DNA of 24,358 nt, taken from positions 1-24,358 of the forward strand of contig CAZAJS010000012.1 in assembly GCA_964485635.1 (NCBI GenBank), given 5' to 3'. A program made the translations under genes and the position numbers. The stretch comes from CAZAJS01 sp964485635. Lineage in GTDB: Bacteria; Pseudomonadota; Gammaproteobacteria; Francisellales; Francisellaceae. The notes under the pieces were generated by a model. It searched no databases. It was not told the origin of the DNA and saw only the letters and a list, made by a program, of their open reading frames with translations. This document shows, piece after piece, positions 1 through 7,355 of the stretch (position 1 is its first letter; each line of letters begins with the position of its first letter).

Positions 1-128
1 TGTTGGCTTTGTTGTTTCGCTTCATTTGTAGGGGGTTGCCCGTACATTGCTTCCCAACGGCTAAATAAAGAAATCACCATTAAGGCAAGGGTGGCTAATA
101 GGATGATTCTCAAATGTGTGGACTTCAT
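1..128 (-). CDS. yidC: Membrane protein insertase YidC, N-terminal fragment (cut by window edge)
   Basis: The reading frame starts at an ATG at 126-128 and runs off the left edge, giving 42 codons. The peptide begins MKSTHLRIILLATLALMVIS, one hydrophobic segment followed by a hydrophilic, Gln-rich stretch. That is what the start of a gammaproteobacterial YidC looks like: an N-terminal membrane anchor leading into the periplasmic domain. YidC inserts and folds inner-membrane proteins, alone or with SecYEG. The call rests largely on context, because the gene starts 4 nt after the yidD stop and sits in the conserved rpmH-rnpA-yidD-yidC order. None of the conserved C-terminal YidC core is visible here. 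Confidence 0.85.
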   Translation of the reverse strand, partial: MKSTHLRIILLATLALMVISLFSRWEAMYGQPPTNEAKQQSQ

Positions 129-132
129 AAGG

Positions 133-399
133 TTAACCTTTCTTACGCTGGTTTTTTTCTGGAACAAAATCAACGCCATGACGACGTGACAGAGGATGAC
201 ATTTTGCTAATCTTTTAAAAGTTAAATAAGTTGCATAAACAAAATCATGCTTTTTAAATGCTTCTTTCGCATAACAAGAACAGCTTGGATAAAAACGGCA
301 TCGTTGAACTATAAAAGGGCTAATACTATATTGATAAAATATAATCAATCCAATAAAAGGCAATGAAATCAGTTTTTTAAAAAATCGATAGATGCCCAT
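133..399 (-). CDS. yidD: Membrane protein insertion efficiency factor YidD
   Basis: This 88-residue protein has the YidD (DUF37) hallmarks: the segment YQYSISPF, the cysteine cluster CRFYPSCSCYA near residues 34-44, and the later KRLAKCHPL motif. Family members are usually 70-90 residues. YidD is a small inner-membrane-associated protein that assists YidC-dependent insertion. The ATG at 397-399 lies inside rnpA (31-nt overlap), and yidC begins 4 nt after its stop, so the genes are probably translationally coupled. The basic tail (KNQRKKG) is typical. Confidence 0.96.
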   Translation of the reverse strand: MGIYRFFKKLISLPFIGLIIFYQYSISPFIVQRCRFYPSCSCYAKEAFKKHDFVYATYLTFKRLAKCHPLSRRHGVDFVPEKNQRKKG

Positions 400-704
400 A
401 GTTGTGCTTTTGATGCCTCATTCGCTGATTTTTTGACAATGACAACCATCCAAGCATGGCCTAAATGATTTTGATTTAGTCGAAAAAATTCTCTATAAAC
501 ACGTTTGCATAAATTTCTTTGGACGGCCTTTTTTACTTTTTTTTTCGCAACAATAATAGCAACTCCAGCAGATTCGCTAGGCGATGTTGTTAATAAAAAT
601 GTCGCATAAAAAGTATCAATTCGTTTTTCAATATTTTGAAAAACATATTGAATTGCTGAATGACTAAGCCGTTGAGATTTGTCAAATGCAAAACTATGCT
701 GCAA
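369..704 (-). CDS. rnpA: Ribonuclease P protein component
   Basis: A 111-residue basic protein with the RNase P protein fold signatures: N-terminal FDKSQRLSHSA, the central IIVAKKKVKKAVQRN and the RNR-type helix RNLCKRVYREFFR around residues 83-95. RnpA binds the M1 RNA and helps mature the 5' ends of tRNAs. The start is TTG at 702-704, inside the end of rpmH (11-nt overlap). No ATG gives a better N-terminus, and an AAAGG lies about 11 nt upstream, within the rpmH coding sequence. The overlap implies coupling to L34 translation. Confidence 0.96.
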   Translation of the reverse strand: MQHSFAFDKSQRLSHSAIQYVFQNIEKRIDTFYATFLLTTSPSESAGVAIIVAKKKVKKAVQRNLCKRVYREFFRLNQNHLGHAWMVVIVKKSANEASKAQLWASIDFLKN

Positions 705-828
705 GTTTATGACGACCTTTTGATCGACGATTTTTAATTACTTTACGCCCATGTAGTGTTTTCATTCTAACACGAAAGCCATGAGTTCTTTTTCTTTTTA
801 AGTTACTTGGTTGATATGTTCTTTTCAT
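694..828 (-). CDS. rpmH: 50S ribosomal protein L34
   Basis: The 44-codon frame begins MKRTYQPSNLKRKRTHGFRV and ends RSKGRHKLAA, an essentially canonical L34 of the usual length (44-46 residues). L34 is a very basic protein of the large ribosomal subunit. An AAGGTGA lies 5 nt upstream of the ATG. It is the first gene of the minus-strand operon leading away from oriC, behind the promoter at 870-898, and its last codons contain the start of rnpA. Confidence 0.98.
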   Translation of the reverse strand: MKRTYQPSNLKRKRTHGFRVRMKTLHGRKVIKNRRSKGRHKLAA

Positions 829-869
829 CACAGTCACCTTTTATTTTTTATACACGAATAAGACTAATT

Positions 870-898
870 ATCTTAATCTATGTAAACAAATCCGTCAA
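870..898 (-). promoter_or_regulatory. Sigma-70-type promoter of rpmH-rnpA-yidD-yidC
   Basis: On the minus strand TTGACG (893-898) is separated by exactly 17 nt from TAAGAT (870-875). The -35 matches 5 of 6 and the -10 matches 4 of 6 consensus positions. Transcription would start near 863, about 35 nt before the rpmH ATG. Predicted from sequence only. Confidence 0.65.
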
Positions 899-1021
899 CT
901 AAGTTATGTGGATTTATTTACTTAATAATAGGTTTTATGCTCTTGTGGAAATGTCTTTAAACAAAAATATTAACGCTAGGCCGGAGTTTAATCTAGTATG
1001 TCGTAGACTAGACAAATAGAT

Positions 1022-1464
1022 TGTGGATAAATCGCTTTTTGTTTGCGCTATCTTAATTTTGTGTGAAGGATCCACAACAGTTTTTTAAAAAAAACCTTCA
1101 TTTAGATAAACAATACCAAGGTTATTCACATTGTCTTTAAAATTATTTTTTTCATCCTAGAACCTCTTTTTTAGGCTTTCCTATTATTATTTAAATATTT
1201 TATTGATTTGTTGTTATGATTATAAGGTAAGTGTTATCCTGTGGATATCCACCTAAAAACCGGATATTCCCTGGATTAGACCTGTTGATTAATATGGGGA
1301 TAAGCCTATGAACACCTTGTGGATTAATGTGGATTTCTTGTGGATAAGATTTTGAAATTTTTGAATCCACAATCAATCCCCAAGATATCCATAATACTGA
1401 TAACAATGTTATCCACAAGGGATTCCACAATAATCCCACATAGTTATTCACATAGTTATCCACA
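1022..1464. other. oriC: Chromosomal replication origin oriC (DnaA-box cluster plus AT-rich stretch)
   Basis: The 769-nt gene-free gap between rpmH and dnaA carries six exact TTATNCACA boxes: 1022-1030 and 1339-1347 (reverse), 1122-1130, 1409-1417, 1444-1452 and 1456-1464 (forward). Near matches occur at 1240-1248, 1295-1303, 1319-1327 and 1328-1336. GTGGATATCCAC (1241-1252) is a perfect palindrome of two opposed half-boxes. An AT-rich stretch at about 1141-1220 left of the dense cluster is a candidate DNA unwinding element. I see only one GATC in the region (near 1069), so an Escherichia-type GATC-dense, SeqA-controlled origin is not apparent. Divergent genes on either side fit a bidirectional origin. 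Confidence 0.92.
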
Positions 1465-1480
1465 AGCTTGATGTGGCTGA

Positions 1481-1508
1481 TTGAACTTCCTTGTGGCTTT
1501 GCTATAAT
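1481..1508 (+). promoter_or_regulatory. dnaA promoter adjacent to DnaA boxes
   Basis: TTGAAC (1481-1486), a 16-nt spacer and TATAAT (1503-1508) form a strong sigma-70 promoter. The -10 is also extended (TGC before TATAAT). Transcription would begin near 1515, giving a leader of about 83 nt. Exact DnaA boxes end at 1464, only 16 nt upstream of the -35, a placement expected for DnaA autoregulation. A second perfect TATAAT at 1554-1559 has no good -35. Confidence 0.7.
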
Positions 1509-1597
1509 GCTTATTAAGCTTTCATATTGAAAAGTTTGCTAGATGCCTTTTTGTATAATACTGGCGTAAACGCCCTTTAAATCGAGGATTTTTTATT

Positions 1598-3097
1598 ATG
1601 TCAGTTTGGGATGACTGTTTAACTCAGTTGCAAAAACTATTTTCAGAACAAGAATTTAAAACGTGGATAAAACCGTTAAAAACGACTCATGACGGTAACT
1701 TATTCACAGTGTATGCACCGAACCAATTTGTATTAAGTTGGATCGAAACACGCTATAAAGAAAAAATTGTGGAAACTTTACGCACGGTAACGAAAAAACA
1801 ACATTTGCTTGTGGAATTTTCATTTGGATATCCGCCTGATAAGCAATCATCCTCAATGAATTATAATGCTGGATCAAACACGAAAACTAGTGTTGGTCCA
1901 CAGGTTGACTTGTTTAAAAAAAATGAAAGTTTACAAATCACGCAACCTGAATCTGATCAATCCATGCCATATCAATCTGATAATGTGCAAATAAAAGATT
2001 CAGAGAATAATGAAACACAACTTCATGGTTTTGATGAAGCTTTATCTTTACCTAAACAAGGACGTCAAGTTGAATTTGGTTCACCACTGCGCCAAGATTA
2101 TAATTTTGATAATTTTGTCGTCGGTAAAGCTAATGAAGTTGCCCGAGCAGCTGCAATGCAAGTATCCGTTAATCCGGGACAAGCCTATAATCCTTTATTT
2201 ATTTATGGAGGCAGTGGTTTAGGTAAAACCCATTTAATGCATGCGATTGGAAATCATGTTCGTAATAATAATCCTGAGGCCCATGTTTTATATGTGACAT
2301 CCGAACGGTTTGTAAAAGATTATGTTGATGCTGTCCGACTTCATTCTGGCGATGAATTTCAAAATTTTTATCGTTCTGTTGATGTTTTATTAGTTGATGA
2401 TATACAATTTATTGCTGGAAAAAGTGGTTCAGAAATGGAGTTTTTCCATACATTTAATACGCTTTTAGAAAATGGAAAACAAGTTGTTTTATCTTGTGAT
2501 AAATACCCTAAAGAAATTCCAAAACTAGAAGAACGTTTGGTTTCAAGATTTAATTATGGTTTAACCACAACTGTTGATATTCCAGATTTAGAAACAAGAA
2601 CGGCTATTTTACTGCAAAAATCTCAGCAATTTGGGCGCAGTATTAGCCAAAACGTTGCATTATTTATTGCTCGGCATATTCGTTCAAATGTGCGAGAGTT
2701 AGAAGGGGCTTTACGACGTGTTTTAAATTATGCACAATTTAATAATCGCAATATTGATGAAAAATTGGCCTATGAATGCTTAAATGATGTCATTAGTATT
2801 CAAGAAAAAATTATTAAAGTTGATAATATTCAACGTGTAGTTGCTGATTATTATAATATTAAAATAACGGATTTATTATCAAAGAAAAAATCAAGAGATA
2901 TTGCTCAACCAAGACAGTTAGCCATGGCATTAGCGCGTGAATTAACCAGTCATAGTTTGCCAGAAATTGGTGGTTTTTTTGGGGGGCGTGACCATACCAC
3001 TATTTTACACGCAGTCAAAACAGTTAAAAAGCAATTAGAAACAAATAATAGTTTAAAAGAAGCCTATCAAACATTAAGCCGTAAACTATCACAATAG
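1598..3097 (+). CDS. dnaA: Chromosomal replication initiator protein DnaA
   Basis: 499 residues. Domain I (about 1-85) has the WDDCLTQLQ/WIKPL pattern. It is followed by a long polar linker (domain II, about 86-160). The AAA+ domain carries Walker A GGSGLGKT at 204-211 and Walker B LLVDDIQF around 264-271. Domain IV carries the DnaA-box-binding signature GGRDHTT at 462-468. DnaA binds the 9-mer boxes just upstream, opens the origin and loads the helicase. The length exceeds the E. coli protein (467), mainly through the linker. GAGG lies 10 nt before the ATG. dnaN follows after 15 nt, so the two form an operon. Confidence 0.99.
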   Translation: MSVWDDCLTQLQKLFSEQEFKTWIKPLKTTHDGNLFTVYAPNQFVLSWIETRYKEKIVETLRTVTKKQHLLVEFSFGYPPDKQSSSMNYNAGSNTKTSVGPQVDLFKKNESLQITQPESDQSMPYQSDNVQIKDSENNETQLHGFDEALSLPKQGRQVEFGSPLRQDYNFDNFVVGKANEVARAAAMQVSVNPGQAYNPLFIYGGSGLGKTHLMHAIGNHVRNNNPEAHVLYVTSERFVKDYVDAVRLHSGDEFQNFYRSVDVLLVDDIQFIAGKSGSEMEFFHTFNTLLENGKQVVLSCDKYPKEIPKLEERLVSRFNYGLTTTVDIPDLETRTAILLQKSQQFGRSISQNVALFIARHIRSNVRELEGALRRVLNYAQFNNRNIDEKLAYECLNDVISIQEKIIKVDNIQRVVADYYNIKITDLLSKKKSRDIAQPRQLAMALARELTSHSLPEIGGFFGGRDHTTILHAVKTVKKQLETNNSLKEAYQTLSRKLSQ

Positions 3098-3112
3098 TAA
3101 AAGGGATTAACA

Positions 3113-4222
3113 ATGAAACTCACTATTGCAAAAGAAGACTTAATTAAGCCATTACAATCAGTCGTTGCCATTGCTGATAAAAAGCATACAATGCCTATTT
3201 TAAATAATTTATTAATCCAAGTAACTGAACAACAAATACAAATAAAAGCCTCAGATTTAGAAACAGAAATTCAGGTAACAGTCCCATTAACAATGGAGTC
3301 TGAACCGGGTGATATCACAATACCAGCACGTAAATTAATGGATATTGTCCGGACATTAGATAATGATGCTTATATTCATATTACGGCAGATGGACCAACA
3401 CGGGGTCGCGTGACATCAGGATCTTCAAAATTCACGTTAACACTTCAAGATCCTAAAAACTTTCCAGCCATGGATGAAGATGTTAGCAATGCTTATTTCA
3501 AAATGCCGTTAAAAGATTTAATTAATAGTATTAAACGAGTTCAATTTGCCATGGCAAATAATGATGTGCGTTATTTTTTAAATGGCATGTTATGGGAGAT
3601 TAATGAAGATCAATTTAGAGTAGTGGCCACAGATGGCCATCGGATGGCATTGTCTGATACGACTATTAATAACACCTATTTAGATACAAAACATATGCTT
3701 ATTCCGCGAAAAGCCGTCAATGAATTATTAAAAATTAGTCCATCTAATTTTGAAGATCAAGAGGCTAATATTCAATTTGGAATGAACCATTTTCGCATTA
3801 GTTTTGAAGAATATCAGTTTACTTCTAAATTAATTGATGCACATTATCCTGATTATCAGCGTGTTATTCCAAAGGATAATCACAAAGTATTAGTCGCTGA
3901 TCGGTTAATCTTAAAAAAATCATTGACACGAACGGCTATTTTAGCGAATGAAAAATATCGTGGTGTACGATTACAGTTAGATGCAGATGTTATGACATTA
4001 TCAGCCAATAACCCAGAACATGAAGAAGCAATGGATCAAATTGAAGTCAATTATCAAGATCAACCTATGGAAATTGGTTTTAATGTAAATTATTTGTTAG
4101 ATGTATTAAATGTTTTAGATGCTGAAAAAGTAGATTTATACCTATCAGATCCAACCATGAGCATTATTATTAAAGATGAAACAACGAATAGTCGGTATAT
4201 TGTAATGCCGATTCGATTATAA
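3113..4222 (+). CDS. dnaN: DNA polymerase III subunit beta (sliding clamp)
   Basis: 369 residues, close to the 366 of E. coli. It starts MKLTIAKEDLIKPLQSV, has the family motif KKHTMPILNNLL at about 23-34 and ATDGHRMAL in the second domain, and ends YIVMPIRL, the usual clamp C-terminus. The dimer encircles DNA and tethers polymerase III and repair proteins. AAAAGGG precedes the ATG at good spacing, and the gene is 15 nt downstream of dnaA. The last two codons and the stop lie inside a perfect 36-bp palindrome. recF, which often follows dnaN, is absent. Confidence 0.98.
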   Translation: MKLTIAKEDLIKPLQSVVAIADKKHTMPILNNLLIQVTEQQIQIKASDLETEIQVTVPLTMESEPGDITIPARKLMDIVRTLDNDAYIHITADGPTRGRVTSGSSKFTLTLQDPKNFPAMDEDVSNAYFKMPLKDLINSIKRVQFAMANNDVRYFLNGMLWEINEDQFRVVATDGHRMALSDTTINNTYLDTKHMLIPRKAVNELLKISPSNFEDQEANIQFGMNHFRISFEEYQFTSKLIDAHYPDYQRVIPKDNHKVLVADRLILKKSLTRTAILANEKYRGVRLQLDADVMTLSANNPEHEEAMDQIEVNYQDQPMEIGFNVNYLLDVLNVLDAEKVDLYLSDPTMSIIIKDETTNSRYIVMPIRL

Positions 4223-4250
4223 TATTTTGCCATGGCAAAATATTATAATC
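4215..4250. repeat. Perfect 36-bp palindrome overlapping the dnaN stop codon
   Basis: Positions 4215-4232 are the exact reverse complement of 4233-4250, with no mismatch over 18 pairs and no spacer. The centre is TTTTGCCATGGCAAAA flanked by AT-only arms. It covers the end of dnaN including its TAA. In RNA it would form a long hairpin with a 4-nt loop, but no U-tract follows, so it is not a standard intrinsic terminator. A related 16-bp palindrome, ATTTGCCATGGCAAAT, lies within dnaN at 3544-3559. Function unknown: an operator, an origin-proximal protein site or an mRNA 3'-end stabiliser are all possible. Confidence 0.9.
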
Positions 4251-4310
4251 CTCCATGGACATTTGCTTGATGAATGTTGAGCAGATGTGCTAAGTCTGTT
4301 ACGCTTAATT

Positions 4311-4324
4311 TTGACCTAAATCAA
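4311..4324. promoter_or_regulatory. FNR/Crp-family-like box before the MHS transporter
   Basis: TTGACCTAAATCAA matches the FNR/Anr consensus TTGATNNNNATCAA at 9 of 10 defined positions. It is centred only about 20 nt upstream of the ATG, so class II activation would require a start site inside the gene. If it is real, repression is more likely. Confidence 0.3.
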
Positions 4325-4337
4325 AGTTAAGACACAC

Positions 4338-5594
4338 ATGGACAATAAACTAGGTGATTTTTTTCGATTATCATTTGGCAATATTCTTGAATGGTATGAT
4401 TTTTCATTATACATGTATTTTATCGAAATGATTCGGCAACACTTTTTCCCTTTAAACAATGTTTATTTTAGCACTTTGGCGACATTAGCCACCTTTGCTG
4501 CTGGTTCCATTGTCAGACCGGTTGGTGGTGTATTAGCAGGCTGGTTAAGTGATTTATATTCTCCGCGGAAAATTGTTAATATATGTGTTATTGCAATGGG
4601 GATTACTACCTTTTTAATTGCGCTACTGCCAGATTATTCTATGATTGGATGGGTTGCACCGATGCTATTAGTGACACTTCGTTTAATTCAGGGCTTGTCA
4701 GTAGGTGGGCAAATGCCAGGCTTGATTACATTATCAGCAAATGAACATACCCAACAAAGAGGGTTCGCTGTGAGTTTGATTTTTACTGTTTCATCACTAG
4801 GTTTTTTGTTAGCAAGCTTTGTTGGATGGGCCATGTCTTATTGGCAGGGTGTGATTCCTGATACAATTCGATGGCGTTTACCATTTGCTTTAAGTGGGGT
4901 TTTATTTATGATCTACTTGTATCTTAATCGAGGTCAACAGCGACTGATTCCAGCTAAACCATCAGATAAATCGTCTAAAAAAATTGTATCAGCACTTTTG
5001 AAACAATGGCCAGCAATAATGGCAGTTGTGGCATTAACAACAATGTGTGCCTCATTGTACTACTTAACGTTTACTTATTTAATGGCCTATCAGGTCGCTT
5101 ATCTAGGGGTGGCGAAACAAACAGCAGCTTGGTTGAATATGATGGCGCTAGCCTTAGCTTGTGTACTTTATCCAATTGCAGGCAAGTTTGTTGATCGGTT
5201 TGGTTCATTGTGGGTGTTTATTTTGACCGCCGGTAGCTTATTTGTATTGGCCATACCATTAATTGCAATGCTGAAATTATCAATTAGTTTGATTAGTTTA
5301 ATAGTTTTATTCATCATGACAATCATTATGGCATTTATGCAAGCTACTGTATCACCATTATTTGCCATGGCATTTGAGCAAGAATGGCGGACTACAGGTT
5401 GTGCTTTTTCTTATGGTGTTGGTAATGGGTTAGCCGGTAGTGCTCCCTTAGTTGCTGCACTTATTCTACATTGGCTGCCGCATTGGGGGTTGGCATTCTT
5501 GATCATGGGATTGATTCTATTAGGAATTGTCGGTATGGTTTTAATTTATAAAAAGTCCACAGAGCTGAAAAATAAGCCAACCATCGTGGTATGA
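4338..5594 (+). CDS. MFS transporter, metabolite:H+ symporter (MHS/ProP-like) type
   Basis: 418 residues, about 12 hydrophobic segments. The MHS-subfamily signatures are present: GNILEWYDFSLYMY at residues 14-27, the loop motif around SIVRPVGGVLAGWLSDLYS, and RLIQGLSVGGQMPG near 120-133. MHS members (ProP, KgtP and relatives) take up osmolytes, dicarboxylates or similar small metabolites with protons; the substrate cannot be read here. The canonical loop Asp-x-x-Gly-Arg-Arg is changed to DLYSPRK. The ATG at 4338 lacks a clear ribosome-binding site, but the conserved N-terminal motif requires a start near here. yaaA begins 24 nt after its stop, so co-transcription is likely. Confidence 0.88.
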   Translation: MDNKLGDFFRLSFGNILEWYDFSLYMYFIEMIRQHFFPLNNVYFSTLATLATFAAGSIVRPVGGVLAGWLSDLYSPRKIVNICVIAMGITTFLIALLPDYSMIGWVAPMLLVTLRLIQGLSVGGQMPGLITLSANEHTQQRGFAVSLIFTVSSLGFLLASFVGWAMSYWQGVIPDTIRWRLPFALSGVLFMIYLYLNRGQQRLIPAKPSDKSSKKIVSALLKQWPAIMAVVALTTMCASLYYLTFTYLMAYQVAYLGVAKQTAAWLNMMALALACVLYPIAGKFVDRFGSLWVFILTAGSLFVLAIPLIAMLKLSISLISLIVLFIMTIIMAFMQATVSPLFAMAFEQEWRTTGCAFSYGVGNGLAGSAPLVAALILHWLPHWGLAFLIMGLILLGIVGMVLIYKKSTELKNKPTIVV

Positions 5595-5618
5595 TTGTCA
5601 AACTTAAAAAGGTGTTGT

Positions 5619-6395
5619 ATGTTTATATTACTTTCTCCTGCAAAAAAGCAGTCATTTGAGTCACCAGAAAGGGTAGATTTGCCTTTATCAAAACCAATAT
5701 TTCAAAAAAATATTCAAAAACTTGTTGCACAAATGCAGCAGTTTGACCCAGTTGATATTGAAAATTTAATGAAAGTTAGTCATCGATTAGCCCAGCAAGT
5801 CTATCAAATGTATCTTGAATTTCAGGTCAATGAATATAGCCAACCAATCAGTCAACCGGCCCTATTTGCATTAAAAGGAGATGTGTATCGCGCTTTAGAT
5901 GCTGGGAGTTTATCATCACAAGCTTTATCCTTTGCCAATGATCATCTACGTATTTTGTCAGGCCTTTATGGCTTATTAAAGCCAGCTGACTTAATTCAAC
6001 CATATCGATTAGAAATGGGGACAAAGTTAATGGTTGATGGGCAAAAACTGGTTGATTATTGGCGCGGTATTTTAACAAAGCATTTACAACAAGCGTGTAT
6101 GGATCAAATGAATCCTGGTATTATCAATTTAGCTTCTAATGAATATGCCAGTGCAATTGATCGGAAAAAATTAGATTGTCCTTGGTATGATATCCAGTTT
6201 AAAACATATCGGCAAGGTCAATATCGAACGATTGGAATTTTAGCAAAACGAGCACGTGGGTTAATGGCCCGCTATATCGCAAATCATCAAATAGATACCA
6301 TTGATCAAATCAAGCATTTTAACGAATCTGGTTATGAATATCGTCCAGATTTATCAACTACAACCCAATTGTGTTTTGTTCAATATGAAAATTAA
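5619..6395 (+). CDS. yaaA: Peroxide stress protein YaaA (UPF0246 family)
   Basis: 258 residues, the same length as E. coli YaaA. Family landmarks are MFILLSPAKK at the N-terminus, ALKGDVYRALDA, LSGLYGLLKPADLIQPYRLE, INLASNEYA and AKRARGLMARYI. YaaA is induced by peroxide in E. coli and limits iron-dependent DNA damage. I chose the ATG at 5619 because AAAGG sits 7 nt upstream and it restores the conserved N-terminus; an upstream in-frame TTG at 5595 adds eight non-conserved residues. The 3' end overlaps rlmH by 11 nt. Confidence 0.95.
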   Translation: MFILLSPAKKQSFESPERVDLPLSKPIFQKNIQKLVAQMQQFDPVDIENLMKVSHRLAQQVYQMYLEFQVNEYSQPISQPALFALKGDVYRALDAGSLSSQALSFANDHLRILSGLYGLLKPADLIQPYRLEMGTKLMVDGQKLVDYWRGILTKHLQQACMDQMNPGIINLASNEYASAIDRKKLDCPWYDIQFKTYRQGQYRTIGILAKRARGLMARYIANHQIDTIDQIKHFNESGYEYRPDLSTTTQLCFVQYEN

Positions 6396-6852
6396 ATTGA
6401 TTACGGTGGGACAAAAACCCCCGCAGTGGGCTTCTGACGCCTGTGATATTTATCAAAAACGGATTCAATCGCCATGGCAATTAACACTTTGTCAGGTACC
6501 TTTAGCAAAAAGAGGCAAGAATACTTCTAAAAACCAGGCAATGCAGCAAGAAGCTTTGACAATTCAACCACATTTAGAAAAGCAGGACTGGATTATTGTA
6601 TTAGATGCAAAAGGTCGTAGTTTATCAACGGAGCAATGGGCAGACCAGCTATTACAATGGCAGCGAGATTATCAAAAAATAGCGCTTGTTATCGGAGGGC
6701 CTGATGGGCTTGACCCACAAATTATTCAACAAGCACATTATAAACTTTCTTTATCAGCCATGACTTTACCGCATCCGATGGCAAAAGTTGTATTACTTGA
6801 GCAGCTATATCGAGCACAGGCGCTTAATAAGGGGCACCCTTATCATAAATGA
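6385..6852 (+). CDS. rlmH: 23S rRNA (pseudouridine1915-N3)-methyltransferase RlmH
   Basis: 155 residues, exactly the usual RlmH length. It starts MKIKLITVGQKPPQW, contains the SPOUT-type SAM-binding motif IGGPDGL at 103-109 and ends with the knot-forming tail LPHPMAKVVLLEQLYRAQAL followed by HPYHK. RlmH methylates pseudouridine 1915 in helix 69 of 23S rRNA on the assembled 70S ribosome. The ATG at 6385 lies within the end of yaaA; longer upstream frames are not conserved. Other gammaproteobacteria place rlmH next to rsfS, so the coupling to yaaA is a local arrangement. Confidence 0.97.
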   Translation: MKIKLITVGQKPPQWASDACDIYQKRIQSPWQLTLCQVPLAKRGKNTSKNQAMQQEALTIQPHLEKQDWIIVLDAKGRSLSTEQWADQLLQWQRDYQKIALVIGGPDGLDPQIIQQAHYKLSLSAMTLPHPMAKVVLLEQLYRAQALNKGHPYHK

Positions 6853-6890
6853 TGTGGCTAATTTCTTGATCATTGTTTGAAATAATTATT

Positions 6891-7343
6891 TTACTTAAAA
6901 TAACTAAAAATAACTTTTGCGACATGGGTAAGTTGTGTTTTGGTTGATAAATTAAATTTTTTAGACAAAGTTTGAATGACATCTTGAACTGAGCGGTATG
7001 ATTTATTCATAAATCCGGCAATTTGCTTGGCTGTGTAACCCATCGACAAATAGCCTAAATAACTCAGTTGTGTTTGGCTTAATTGATAGTCATCTAAAAT
7101 GTGTTTTTGACAGGCTGAAATGGTATGACGTCCTGTTAAATTAAAATGATCCGGTAGTTGAATCATTGTTTCAAACTCAATCATGCTATAGCATAAATCA
7201 GCTGCTGCATTTAAGCGTTCATATAATTTCAATGAATCACTGAATGATAATTGTTGATAATGTGTTTTATTAATAACAAAACAAAAAATATCTTTGTAGT
7301 TTTGATAATGTCGATCAAAAAAAATCGATAACTCATCTTGCAC
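6891..7343 (-). pseudogene. LuxR-family regulator, C-terminal part with HTH (downstream of an in-frame stop)
   Basis: This 150-codon frame carries a LuxR/GerE-type helix-turn-helix at about residues 88-143 (LSQTQLSYLGYLSMGYTAKQ, then SYRSVQDVIQTLSKKFNL). It is in the same reading frame as the fragment at 7356-7661, separated by a single TAA at 7356-7358 and four sense codons. Together they would form a regulator of about 256 residues, the usual size for an N-terminal sensor plus HTH. The first available start is GTG at 7341-7343 and it has no recognisable ribosome-binding site. I infer a gene broken by one nonsense mutation. Alternatives are readthrough, reinitiation yielding a free HTH protein, or a sequencing error. 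rlmH converges 38 nt away. Confidence 0.7.
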
Positions 7344-7355
7344 ATATGATTGATA

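Noticed and set aside
1200..1463. Open frame of 87 codons on the minus strand in oriC
   Set aside because: It is made by repeated DnaA-box sequences, has low-complexity Asn/Tyr/Trp-rich content and no ribosome-binding site; it lies wholly within the origin.
4215..4250. The palindrome as an intrinsic terminator of dnaN
   Set aside because: The stem centre is GCCATGGC but it is followed by A-rich, not T-rich, sequence, and the 3' flank has no T-run. Kept as a repeat of unknown function.
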